DNA from: Chaenocephalus aceratus
Taxonomy: Eukaryota; Chordata; Actinopteri; Perciformes; Channichthyidae
Length of the DNA stretch: 64,000 bases
Assembly: GCA_023974075.1 (NCBI GenBank)
Contig: CM043787.1
Coordinates: 36,669,691 to 36,733,690, forward strand
Reading direction: 5' to 3'
A model generated the notes under the pieces. It did no database searches and was not told where the DNA came from. It saw only the letters and a list, made by a program, of their open reading frames with translations. How positions within the stretch are numbered: position 1 is the stretch's first letter; the number at the start of each line of letters is the position of its first letter. Positions 34,873 through 45,589 of the stretch are shown piece after piece. The position numbers and the translations under genes were made by a program.

Positions 34873-36503
34873 TACGGTGGCCCTGAAGTGCAAGACACCA
34901 CAGCATTTCAGAAAACACCACAGCATTTCAGAAACACCACAGCATTTCACAAAACACTACAGCATTTCACAAAACACTACAGCATTTCAGAAAACACCAC
35001 AGCATTTCAGAAAACACCACAGCATTTCACAAAACACTACAGCATTTCAGAAAACACCACAGCATTTCACAAAAAGCCGCAGCATTTCAGAAAACACCAC
35101 AGCATTTCAGAAAACACCACAGCATTTCACATTGGACGGAAAGGGTATTCCTTTAGGGAGAACACTTCTTGTTTGTGATTGGACAGAGCCAGCCAGAGAA
35201 GCACTGCTGTGATTGGTTGTTTTTGCTGCCAGTCAAGAAATGACGCTTCGTGATTAGCCCAACACATCAGCCGTTAGATCAGCTCTTAGCACACACTCAG
35301 AGCTTACAGCTCCTCATATCTGTTCAGAAACTGGACAAAAGTTAAACATGTACAAACCACAGACTGTCTATGTCATTGTGAATACAGTCGCTGCTTTATT
35401 TATGTCTGTATGACGTTGTTGTGAGTTTGGACGGAGCAGCTACAGGTTAGTTTAGCATGATGGATCCGATTCCGATAGGATTTACATGGAGATACGGCCC
35501 GCCCCCTCCCCAGCGTCTTGTTTGAATGTCAGGAGTAAATACAGAATCAATGCTTTATTAACTCATGGTTTTTAAGGGGCTTATCTCCATGTAAATACTA
35601 TAGTAGACCACCCAATATTCGCATCGCTCTAATCGCTCGAGTTTCACCGCGGCTGTCAGCTGTGTTTGCTCCTGTCAATGCTGTCATTCAAACAAGAGGC
35701 GCTGGAGAGGGGACGGGGCGTATCTCCATGTAAATCCTACAACAAAATGAACATATTTGACCGTGATTTAATTGTAATAAACGTTTCAAAGTGATGCCGA
35801 AGTAACTACATACTGATAACAGTTAGTAAAAACCATGAATTAACGCTTTGACAAGTCTGCAGACAAGACGGCAGGCGAAAAGCTTTTAAAATGCGTGTTT
35901 TCTGAATCGGATTCATCAGGCTAAATACAGACATAAATAAAGTAGCGACTGTATTCACCATGACATAGACAGTCTGTGGTTTGTACATGTTTAACTTTTG
36001 TCCAGTTTCTGAACAGATATGAGGAGCTGTGAGATCTGAGTGTGTGCTAACGGCTGATGTGTTGGGACCATACGTTGTGGGACCATGGTTGGGACATATT
36101 TCGCTGTCGGGTGTTGACCAATCACGAAGCGTCATTTCTTGACTGGCAGCAAAAACAACCAATCACAGCAGTGCTTCTCTGGCTGGCTCTGTCCAATCAC
36201 AAACAAGAAGTGTTCTCCCTAAAGGAATACCCTTTCCGTCCAATGTGAAATGCTGTGGTGTTTTGTGAAATGCTGTGGTGTTTTGTGAAATGCTGTGGTG
36301 TTTTGTGAAATGCTGTGGTGTTTTCTGAAATGCTGTGGTGTTTTGTGAAATGCTGTAGTGTTTTGTGAAATGTTGTGGCGTTTTCTGAAATGCTGTGGTG
36401 TTTTCTGAAATGCTGTAGTGTTTTGTGAAATGCTGTGGCGTTTTGTGAAACGCTGTGGCGTTTTGTGAAATGCTGTGGTGTCTTGCACTTCAGGGCCGCC
36501 GTA
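34873..36503. mobile_element. Foldback transposon with terminal tandem repeats
   Basis: A giant palindrome. The ends TACGGTGGCCCTGAAGTGCA (left) and the complement of TACGGCGGCCCTGAAGTGCA (right) are flanked by GAAGG at 34868-34872 and 36504-36508, a candidate 5-bp target duplication. Next to each end is an array of about 11-12 imperfect copies of a roughly 21-bp unit (CACCACAGCATTTCAGAAAA), left 34890-35130 and inverted right 36243-36480. The arms continue to pair through about 35545 and 35680, leaving a loop near 150 bp. No transposase is present. Superfamily is unassigned. Confidence 0.8.
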
Positions 36504-36640
36504 GAAGGTGAATACCCGTCGTTTTAAAAAAAGTAGAGATAAACAAATCCCACTTGTTAAACCTATAAAAGAGGGGCAAAAGGGGCAGCTCTCTGAATGC
36601 CGATAGGCAGGAGAGAGGGCACGCCGTTTAGTCCCTGACA

Positions 36641-37436
36641 TTACTCAATCTGACAGAACAGCAGTACTGAATGTGTAAGAGAGGAATGGGAGACATCCCT
36701 CAAATAAAAACGAATAAAAGAACAGGGGGAAGACCAAGATGCAGCATTGCAAATGTCTCCCACTGTCATTCCTCCATGCAACGTCATAGAGGTTGAAATT
36801 CCTCTGGTGCTGTGCGCTTTGATGTTTTCTGGGGGATCCACCCCAGAGTAAATGCGCCTGTGACACAGCCTCACACAACCAGTGTGACAGCCGCTGTGCA
36901 GATAGAGGCTGCCCTATTGAGTGCTCTCTGTAATGCACAAACAGGCGCTGAGACTTGCGCAGCGTGGCTGTGCGTGCAATATAACATGACAGCGCACGTA
37001 CGGGACAGAGGAGATGAGATGTGGCTTCTTCCTCTGATGTGTGAGGAGGAGGGAAGAAACCATCCAAAGTGATCCCTCTCGATTTAAAAGAGCTTGTGAT
37101 CACCTTTGGCATAAAAGCCGGTTTAAGGCGCAACACAGCTGAGCTGCCATCTCCTTGGATCCGGCGACATGACGGAGCCACAGAGAGAGCAGACACATCA
37201 CTCACCCTTTTAGCCGATGTCAGAGCCAGGAGCAGAGCTACTTTGGCTGACAAGAACTTCAGGGGAACCTGATCTAAAGGTTCAAATGGAGCTTTACTCA
37301 GTGCGCGTAATACTAAGCCAAAAACCCATTGAGGCGCCAAAGCGCGTGACCCATGTCTGAGTCTCTGTGCTTCCCGTAGAAAACGTTTTGTCAGAGGGTG
37401 ACTAAACACCGTGCTGACACCAAACCTACGTGGCAA
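36641..37436 (-). pseudogene. DIRS tyrosine recombinase, frameshifted
   Basis: Integrase of the DIRS element, which would insert the circular cDNA by site-specific strand exchange. Frame 1 (37436-36645) shows FSHPLTKRFLREAQRLRH, LLLALTSAKRVSDVSALSV (with the first catalytic Arg), HLLCPVRALSCYI and SAQRLSHWLCEAV. After a frameshift near 36860 the C-terminal block continues in another frame as IKAHSTRGISTSM and AASWSSPCSFIRFYLRDV, with the TRG Arg and the FIRFY Tyr nucleophile. The catalytic residues are visible but split between frames, so no intact enzyme is encoded. Confidence 0.85.
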
Positions 37437-37800
37437 GATGGAATGGCAGCAGCATATGTTTTTACCGTGCTATAAGCCAATTCCTGTCCAGCAACAGCTG
37501 GAGGAACGACAGCACGAGGCAGGGGGGCCAACGGGGTCCAGGCTTTTCCCTACACACCACACGGAGCGCTATCCATTTGGCTGTGTAGGATGTGTGTTCA
37601 GCAGCTGCGCTGATCTAACACCTCCCTGGCGATTTATGTAGGCCGCCGCTGCTTTGTTGTCTGTTTGAATCAATGTTGATTGTACAGCCACGGGACGAAG
37701 TGCTGGAGCACTTTCCATACGGAGAGTAATTCCAGCCCGTTATATGGAGAGACATGTGACCCGGCCACTGTCCCCCCACTGCCTGTGACATGCATGTTCC

Positions 37801-38903
37801 TCAGCCTGCGAGAGATGCGTCTGTGAACACTGTGGTGTGTGACGTCACTCTGCTCAGGGGCACCCCCACTGACAGGACGTGGAGATTTTTCCAGTAGGTC
37901 AAATCCAAAACCACGGAAGGAGGAATGTACACCATGCGTCTCCTCTGACGCACGGGGTCGATGCACAAGCGAATAAACCACCTCTGGAGTCTCCTCACTG
38001 TGAAGGAGACCCAGGGGGATCACCACGTGACCAGCTGATATCATGTCTAACAGCTGCATCACGGAGAGGGCCGTCACCGCCCCGCGGGGTGTGACGTGCC
38101 GGAGGAGAGCTGTCACTTTCTCTCCTCTCCGCTGTGAGAGTCGCGCTCTCATGCGGGCTGAGTTCAATTCCACTCCCAGTTAAAAAGATAACCTGGGAGG
38201 GACGAGGACAGCTCTTCTTCCAGTTGATAATGAAACCCAGGTTTGACAGATGAGATACGAGCTGTATCGTCTGTAAGCCTGCTTCCTCCCTTCCTGGAGC
38301 GAGCCAGCCACAGCCGGTCGTCCAGGTAAAATAACACTCATCCCCATTCTGAGTAGCTGCTCCCACCGGCTCCACCCACTTTGAAAAAGTGCGTGGAGCC
38401 AGGAATGAGAAACACAGGAAATTCTGTGTTTCGGGATGATGGTTACGTGGAGGACTGCATCCTTCAGGACTATAGATGTGCACCTCCCTGGTGAACACTC
38501 CAGCACCTGTTTGATCGTCAGCATGGGAAAAGGCCATTCCTTGTTGGACACTGACAGATCGAGGATGGGTCTCATTCCCCCCGCCCCGTCTCCTTCGGGA
38601 CCAGAAAATACCGGGAGTAAAAACCCTGATTTTCTTCCCCATGAGGAACCCTGGAAAAAAGCTTCCTTTTAACCAGAGTTCCTGCCGCTCTGCATGGAGC
38701 GCGATACACTGTTCCCGGGATGACAGGACTTCCTGTATCCCGTAGAACTGCGGGGGGGAGAGGCGAACTGCAGAGACTACTCTCTGCCCATCCGCCTGCT
38801 CATCCATCTGTCCATCAGACACACGCGCCGCCACCCTGAGTACCATCCAGTACTCTGATAGCGCCAGGTGTACATTCTCTGGATGTGCTGTGGTTGGTGG
38901 CAA
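37801..38903 (-). pseudogene. DIRS reverse transcriptase/RNase H, multiply frameshifted
   Basis: The minus strand retains the DIRS polymerase in pieces: MRPILDLSVSNKEWPFPMLT and IKQVLEC in one frame, LAPRTFSKWVEPVGAA and LQTIQLVSHLSNLGFIINWK in another, and the YLDD active-site codons at 38317-38328 in the third. RNase H is marked by VFTDASLAG near 37801-37830. At least three frame changes show that it is dead. It lies upstream of the recombinase in the normal DIRS order. Confidence 0.82.
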
Positions 38904-38904
38904 A

Positions 38905-40760
38905 CCACGCCAGAGCCCTCCACAAGCTGCATTTCACACAGGCTCTCATTATGTCGCCGTTTAGGAGAAGACTCGTAAACTGCGCATTCACGCTCAACAT
39001 CACTAAGGGATGAGCGGAGGTGTGTGCAGTGCTGTCCACCCGAGGTGTAATAATGGCCCTCCGTGGGCTTATTACGACCGTGGGTAGGAGGTACGTCTGA
39101 GACAGAGGAAAAATCCTTGCTGCCTAAACCCAAAAAGTTTAAAGGTAGATGGATTGAATAGTACGCCCTGCTGTTTTATTAACCGATAAGTTAAAAAACC
39201 CAGCCGGCTGAGGCAGCGAGCCATGCTGCCAAGTAACCAATAGGCTATTGGCAGCCGGCTTAACCGGGGAGCCTTGCTGCATATTATATTCCATCTGTCC
39301 ATTGAACACACGCGCCACCACTCAGCGCGCCAACCTGCTCTGGATGTGCTGTGGTTGTCATGGTGACGAGCCACGCCAGAGCCCTCCAGACGCTGCACCT
39401 CACACAGGCTCTCATTATGTCCACTGTAACACATTTTCCTGTCAAACAACAGTAAAGCGCCAGCAGTCTCTTCACAGACGCCTGCACTTCACTGCCATAC
39501 CACAGTACTCCTACTGTGAAATGATTTTACAGCCTTTCTCATTAACAGTAAAATACCGGCAGCAGAGACGCCAGCAATACACTGAAATTATACAGTATTC
39601 ATACTGTTGAACAATTTCAGTTCATTACTGTACACAATTTAATAATTCACAGAAACATTCTGGTTATAGGGGGCTGCCAGTAGATTAGTGCCGAAAATCA
39701 GCTGAAAAATAACAGTGATTGCTTACAGTGTTAAACTGGACACCGAGGTGCGTTCACGCTCAACACCCCTAAGGGGTGAGCGGAGCTGTGTGCAGTGCTG
39801 TCCTCACTGTAATAATGGCACTCGTGGGCTCATTACCGTGTGTAGGAGGTAGGTTTGGGACAGAGGAGAAAAACTGAGCTGCCTAAAAACCAATAGGTTT
39901 TAAAGACAGCCTATTTATGCAGCGAGCCATGCTGCCTATAACCGACAGGTTAGGGGCAGCCGGCTTACCCGGTGGGCCTTGCTGCTTATTATTATTCATC
40001 TGTCCATCGAACACACACGTCGCCATTCTGAGTAATATTCTGAGAGCGCGCGACATGCTCTGGATGTGCTGTGGTTGTCATGGTGACGAGCCACGTCAGA
40101 GCCCTCGCCGCCGTTGCCCGTGAAGCAACCCAAGAGGGGCCCGGACCGAAAAGCTGCGAGGGGCCCTCCACACGCTGCATCTCACACCAGCTCTCATCCT
40201 GTCTCTGTTTAGGAGAAGGCTCGTAAACTGGACATTGAGGCGCGTTCACGCTCAAACCCGCTGAGGGAATGAGCGGAGGTGTGTGCAGTGCTATTCACAC
40301 AGTGCGTAACAACAGCCATGGGCTCATTACGACCGTGTGTAGTAGGCACATCTGGGACAGAGGAAAAAAACCGTGCTGCCTGCTAGCCGACAGGTTAGGA
40401 GCATCAGGTTTAAACATCAAGCCTTGCTGTCTAATAACCGCCTAGTTAAATACAGCTGGCTTGCACCACGAGCCCTGCTGCCTGCTGACTGACAGGTTAC
40501 AGCCGGCTCTTGCACCTCCACACGCTGTATTGCACAGCGGCTCTCATCATGTCGCCGTTTAGGAGAAGGCTCGTAAACCGGACATTGAGGCGCGTTCACG
40601 CTCAAACCCGCTTGAGGAATGAAAGGTGTGTGGAGGCATATCTGTGACATAGGAAACAAGTCCGTGCTGTCTAATCAACCGCCAGGTTTTAAAGACAGCC
40701 GGTTTGTGCCGCGAGCCCTGTTGCCTAATAACCGACAGGCTATGAGGCAACCGCTTATGT
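38905..40760. repeat. Imperfect higher-order repeats in the DIRS 5' half
   Basis: About four copies, 400-500 bp apart, of a block containing CCACGCCAGAGCCCTCCA, GCTCTCATTATGTCGCCG, GGAGAAGGCTCGTAAAC and GCGTTCACGCTCAA followed by TGAGCGGAGGTGTGTGCAGTG. They begin near 38905, 39365, 40085 and 40505. Copies differ by indels. The region corresponds to where the gag-like frame of DIRS should be; no intact frame exists. Confidence 0.6.
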
Positions 40761-40896
40761 CATCCGGAGGAGAGCTCTCCTGAACCGGGGGAACGGGGAG
40801 ATCTCCTTAGGCGGCTGCCTTTCCGATGATCTCCGGGAGTTCCTGGAGAATACCGCCTATACGGCAGAGCCTAGATGGCGGATAGTGTCAGCCCGG

Positions 40897-41046
40897 CAGC
40901 CGAACCCACAGGCCCGGCTGCCGGGCTGACACCGGGCCCCGCCCGGCAGCCGGACCTATAGGGTCGGCCGCCGGGCTGACCGGGCCCCGCCCGGCATCCG
41001 AACCCATAGGCTCGGCTGCCGGGCTGACACCGGGCCCCGCCCTGTC
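40897..41046. repeat. GC-rich tandem repeat (3 copies of about 50-65 bp)
   Basis: Three consecutive units contain CCCGGCAGCCGAACCCA, a GGCTGCCGGGCTGAC inverted partner, and ACCGGGCCCCGC. Each unit is internally palindromic (CCCGGCAGCC/GGCTGCCGGG). It is located in the 5' part of the DIRS element. The following CCCTGTCTCCCCCGTCCGG segment recurs beyond the Gypsy insertion at about 44942. Confidence 0.75.
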
Positions 41047-41560
41047 TCCCCCGTCCGGAGGAGAGGGAGGATGGGGCCGGGGGAACCACATAGTGATCCG
41101 TGAAGGGAGGGGAAGGAGTCGCCTGACTGCTGACCGCCACTCGGATCCAATAATCAAGGGCTTGGCCAATCATCCCTGGCCGCAGCCGCGAGAGCGTTCA
41201 CTCTCTGCTGTCTGTGGGCCAGAGGAAGATGGACACAATGAGTCCACGACACCTGGGGATTAAGAGCCGCGTTTGCTTGCTCCAATCCCCGGCAGGACTC
41301 ACCTGTATCGTCTGTGTAAAGCCGCTTCCTCCCTGGAGCGAGCCAGCCACAGCCGGTCGTAATTCATATTGTCATAGTATTGTTAACTGACTACAAGGGG
41401 AGTTGTCATATATACGTTACGGAATGTTTACGACAGTTACAGTAAGTGGGGGTGGCGAGAGAACCACCGGAGGCAGCAATAAAGAGTCCTGTTAAATAAC
41501 CAACTGTTCCGTTGTCTGTTAATATCCAAGATATTACATGGTGTCAGAAGTGGTCGAAGG

Positions 41561-42004
41561 ATGGCAAAGTTTCAACCACCAGAGAGTTTTTGTTTCGAGA
41601 AACCCGCCGAATGGTCAGACTGGAAGAAACGGTTTACACGGTACAGGACAGCTACTAAGTTGGACAAAGAAGAAGGTCCAGTTCAAGTAAGCACGCTGGT
41701 GTATGCGCTCGGGAAGGAAGCAGAGAACATTCTCAGCTCTTTTACCTACGGGGAAGAGGAAAATGAATCGCAGTATGATGTTGTACTGGCGAAATTTGAC
41801 GCATATTTCATCCCGAGACGCAACGTTATACATGAACGGGCATGTTTCAACCAGAGAGTGCAGCGCGCGCGGGAGAGCGCGCGGGAGAGCGCGCGGGAGA
41901 GCGCGCGGGAGAGCGCGCGGGAGAGCGCGCAGAGACATTCATCCGCGCACTATATGAGCTGTCGGAACATTGCAACTTCGGAACGGCTCGTGAGGAAAAC
42001 ATAA
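41561..42004 (+). pseudogene. Gag fragment with a 12-bp repeat expansion
   Basis: Starts MAKFQPPESFCFEKPAEWSD right after the primer-binding site and covers the N-terminal capsid-like part of a Gypsy Gag (DWKKRFTRYRTATKL, FDAYFIPRRNVIHERACFNQ). At about 41866-41930 a GAGAGCGCGCGG unit is repeated five times (ESAR per unit). A frame change follows, after which the expected continuation (TFIRALYELSEHCNFG) is in the neighbouring frame. It then runs directly into reverse-transcriptase sequence, so the rest of gag and protease is deleted. Confidence 0.8.
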
Positions 42005-42014
42005 GAGACAGAAT

Positions 42015-43423
42015 CGTGGTGAAAGAGGAGTTGGAGAGGATGGAAGCCAACGACATCATTGAAGCCGTGACTGACCCAACAGAGTGGTGCGCACCCATGG
42101 TGCCAGTCCAGAAAAAGTCTGGAAAAACACGCATCTGTGTGAACTTAAAGAAGCTTAATAAGGCTGTCAAAAGGGAGAGATTCATCTTGCCGACATCAGA
42201 GGGGATGATAGCTCAGCTCAGCGGCTCCACCGTCTTCTCATCACTTGACGCAGCGTCAGGGTTCTGGCAGATCCCACTGGACAAAGACAGCCAGAGGTTG
42301 ACCACCTTCATCACGCCGTACGGAAGGTACTGTTTTAAACGTCTTCCCTTTGGGATAAGCAGCGCACCTGAGATATTTCAGAGGAAGATGGTAGAGACGC
42401 TGGAAGGGCTGGATGGCGTTGCCGTCTACATGGACGACATCATCATCCATGGCAGCAACACCAGCGAACATGATGAGCGGCTGCAGAAGGTTCTGGATCG
42501 GCTGGAGTCTGCAGGCCTGAAGCTGAACAATGAGAAGTGTGTGCTGAGAAAGGAGGAGCTGCACTTCCTGGGTCAGGTGATCAACAAAGATGGTGTACGA
42601 CCCGACCAAAGTGTCTGCAGTCAGAAAACTTGAACCACCAGAAAACGTGCAGGAACTAAAGAGAACCCTCGGCATGATCAACTACCTGGGGAAATATATT
42701 CCAGACCTCGCCACAGTGGGCCAGCCACTATATGCACTGTTAAAAACAGACTCAGTGTGGATGTGGGGTCCGGCGCAACAAGCAGCCTTTGAGCGAGTTA
42801 AAGAGCTCCTCACAACGTCACCTACCCTGGTGTACTATGATGTTACCAGGAGCACAGTGGTCTCAGCAGACGCAAGCAGTTATGGGATAGGCGGTGTCCT
42901 GCTGCAGCTCCATGGCGAGGACTGGAGACCAGTAGCATACTGCTCAAGGCGACTGAGCGACGCTGAAACCAGGTACGCTCAGATAGAGAAGGAGTGCCTG
43001 GCGAGCGTGTGGGCGTGTGAGAGGTTTCAGATGTATCTCTACGGCCTACCAGCATTCAAACTGATTATGGATCACAAACCCCTCATCCCACTGATGAACT
43101 CCAGGGATCTCGACAATGTGCCACTCCGCTGCCAGCGACTCCTCATGCGGTTGATGAGGTTCAACCCGGAGGCTGAGTATGCGCCGGGGAAAACCCTGGT
43201 GGTGGCAGACACACTGTCCAGGAGCCCACAGGAAGATAAGGAGCTCAGTAGAGACACAGACGTGGAGTGTTACGTAGCAGCTGTGATGAGCAGCATTCCA
43301 GCATCGCCGAAAAAGATAGACAGCATCCGCGCGGAGACGGCAGCGGACGAGCAGCTCCAAGAAGTGATCAGGTACATACAAGCGGGGTGGCCCGAACACC
43401 TAGCACACAAACACCTGTGTTAG
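42015..43423 (+). pseudogene. Gypsy reverse transcriptase and RNase H, frameshifted
   Basis: The RT block begins abruptly at KEELERMEANDIIEAV, includes FSSLDAASGFWQIPL, LPFGISSAPEIFQ and the YMDD active site (AVYMDDIIIHG), and ends after FLGQVINKDGV. A small deletion near 42600 shifts frame; the following frame (42590-43423) carries thumb/connection sequence and an RNase H domain with SADASSYGIGGVLLQ and HKPLIPLMNSRDLD. The N-terminal RT fingers are missing through the internal deletion. It would need helper proteins to move. Confidence 0.9.
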
Positions 43424-43454
43424 GGAGTACTTTCCCGTTAGGAACGAACTGTCT

Positions 43455-44587
43455 ATGCATGATGGGATAGTGACCAGAGGGAGTAGAATAGTGATACCAG
43501 GGAGATTGAGGTCAGAGATACTAGAACGCATACATGAGGGCCATCAAGGTCTTAACAAGTGCAGAGACAGGGCCAACACTTCGGTGTGGTGGCCTGGCAT
43601 AGCCACACAGATCACACACAAAGTCGAGAACTGCATGTACTGTCGTGAGCAGAGGAGAGCACAGAACAGAGAGCCTCTCCTGTCAACACCTCTCCCAGAC
43701 AGGCCGTGGAAGAGAATTGGCATAGATTTATGTGAACATGAGAGAGAGAGTTACCTAGTCATAGCTGACTACTACTCTAGATACCTGGAGATACTCCACA
43801 TGCCTACCACGACTAGTGCACATGTGATCTTGAAGCTGAGAGCCACGTTTGCCCGGCACGGAATACCGGAGCAGGTTGTCAGTGACAACGGACCGCAGTT
43901 CAGCAGCGATGTCTTCAGAGGCTTTGCCTGTGACATGGACTTGTGACAACCTCTAGTCCCCACAACCCACAAGGAAACGGTTATGCTGAACGTGCAGTCC
44001 AAACGGCAAAGGGGATTCTGAGACAAAAGGACCCCCTACTTGCTTTAATGGTTTACCGTTCTTCTCCACACAGCAGTACGGGTGTCAGTCCGGCAGAGCT
44101 CCTAATGGGCAGGAAAATCAGGACGACGCTGCCCACTCTGGCCAAGAACCTGCAACCAAAGTGGCCGAGCAGACATCACATCAGAGCTCGAGATGCTGCG
44201 GAGAAGAGCAAACAGGCCTTCTACTATAACAAGCGCCATGGCGTGAGAGAGCTCACACCACTGCAGCGAGGAGACCATGTTCACACCAGACTGGACAATC
44301 AAAAGACCTGGTCCACACCTGCAGTAGTGGCAGGTGAGAGTGTTACACAGAGGTCTTATCTCATCGAGACGGAGCAGGGTGCTCCGTACAGACGTAACCG
44401 TCGACATCTCCAAGCGGTGCCCGTCGCGGGGCCTCCAGCGAACGACGACACAAATCCCAGGAATAACACACCAGACATTCAGATGAGCCCAGAACATGGC
44501 TCGCCTGGTCCAACAAGGAACACTGATGGACTGATCCAAACCAGGTCTGGTAGACCTGTTAGACCTGTCCAGAGACTTGACCTGTGA
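43455..44587 (+). pseudogene. Gypsy integrase in two frames
   Basis: The first frame (43455-43946) has the HHCC zinc-binding domain (IHEGHQGLNKC ... ENCMYCREQ) and the first two acidic residues of the DDE core (GIDLCEH and SDNGPQF). A one-base shift near 43935 moves the rest to 43943-44587, which supplies the Glu (NGYAERAVQTAKG), YRSSPHSSTGVSPAELLMGR and a C-terminal domain ending GRPVRPVQRLDL. All catalytic residues are present but not in one frame. Confidence 0.9.
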
Positions 44588-45589
44588 CGGGACAGTTCAA
44601 TAACAACAAAAAAAAGGGTGTTGATATTGTAAAAAAAAAAAAGAGAGAAAAAAAGGAGAGATGTCATAGTTATTGATGTGTTGATATTGTTAAAGAAAGA
44701 TATCTAAGTTATTGATATGTGTTATATTGTTAAAAGGGAAAAAGGGAGATGTCATAGTATTGTTAACTGACTACAAGGGGAGTTGTCATATATACGTTAC
44801 GGCATGTTTACGACAGTTACAGTAAGTGGGGGTGGCGAGAGAACCACCGGAGGCAGCAATAAAGAGTCCTGTTAAATAACCAACTGTTCCGTTGTCTGTT
44901 AATATCCAAGATATTACACATATGTCGGCTAACCCCGAGCCCCGTCCTGTCTCCCCCGTCCGGAGGAGAGGGAGAATGGGGCCAGGGGGAAATGTTTGCT
45001 TTCTAGTAAACAGCTCTGAAAAGAGCTTGTGCCTGTACAGTGCTTCTGCAACGGAGTGCTGAAGAAAAATGGGACGGGCCATCTTCCTATTTATACGGAA
45101 GTGAGGCCGGAGGTGGGGCCCACGTCATAGGTGGGCGTGGATTAAGTCTGTCAGTGCTGCACACGTGCAGTGGGATTACCCAATAGCGATAGCCTTAGAG
45201 GGCGAAGCCTCATACGAAATAGAAGGCACGGCTGTCGCCCATCAGCTGTAGAGAGTTAATTAATTAAAGGGGCGTAGGCACACAGCTGTGACAACTCAGC
45301 AATCAGGACAAGCTTCCATTTTAGGAAGCTCTTTCATGGAGCGTCAGAGTCTAAGACTGACAAAGACATTAGAGTCCTGCGGGAGTCACGAGGGAGGCAA
45401 ATCCTACTTTGATTGAGCTAAGTATCGCTGGTGTTTTGTTTCTTTTTTAGCCCCTCATGCTATAATCATGTGTATTTTCTCCATTCCTGTTCATGTGTCT
45501 TCTCGCAATTATCACTGGCCCCGTGTATCTCCTAATCGATATAACCGGCCTGCTCTCGTCTATCCCACATGCTCCACTGCGATCCAACA

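Larger units (their letters stand above)
41370..44918 (+). mobile_element. Gypsy-type LTR retrotransposon, recent insertion
   Basis: Two 169-bp LTRs, 41370-41538 and 44750-44918, begin TGTCATAGTATTG and end GATATTACA; I see a single difference between them (CGGAATG versus CGGCATG). The target duplication is CATAT (41365-41369 and 44919-44923). The primer binding site TGGTGTCAGAAGTGG abuts the 5' LTR at 41539 and matches the 3' end of tRNA-Leu(CAA). A purine tract of A/G (about 44733-44749) precedes the 3' LTR. The 3.5 kb internal region has a gag fragment, RT, RNase H and integrase but lacks zinc knuckle, protease and the RT N-terminus. No envelope gene. Confidence 0.96.
34369..45222 (-). mobile_element. 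DIRS-type tyrosine-recombinase retrotransposon, nested and decayed
   Basis: The element is read right to left. Split inverted terminal repeats: 34424-34550 and its near-identical complement at 45065-45205 share TCCCACTGCACGTGTGCAGC and a TATA box (CGTATAAATAGG) near 34522 and 45090. At the left end, 34371-34424 also pairs with 34608-34662 (AACTGAGGTTACGTACTGTA), the internal complementary arrangement typical of DIRS elements. A reverse transcriptase/RNase H region (37801-38903) and a tyrosine recombinase (36641-37436) are present but frameshifted. A foldback element (34873-36503) and a Gypsy-type element (41370-44918) are inserted in it. Confidence 0.85.

Noticed and set aside
34890..35130. 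Evenly spaced short repeats resembling a CRISPR array (also 36243-36480)
   Set aside because: Units are contiguous imperfect tandem copies with no unique spacers, and the array is mirrored inside an inverted-repeat transposon in a vertebrate genome.
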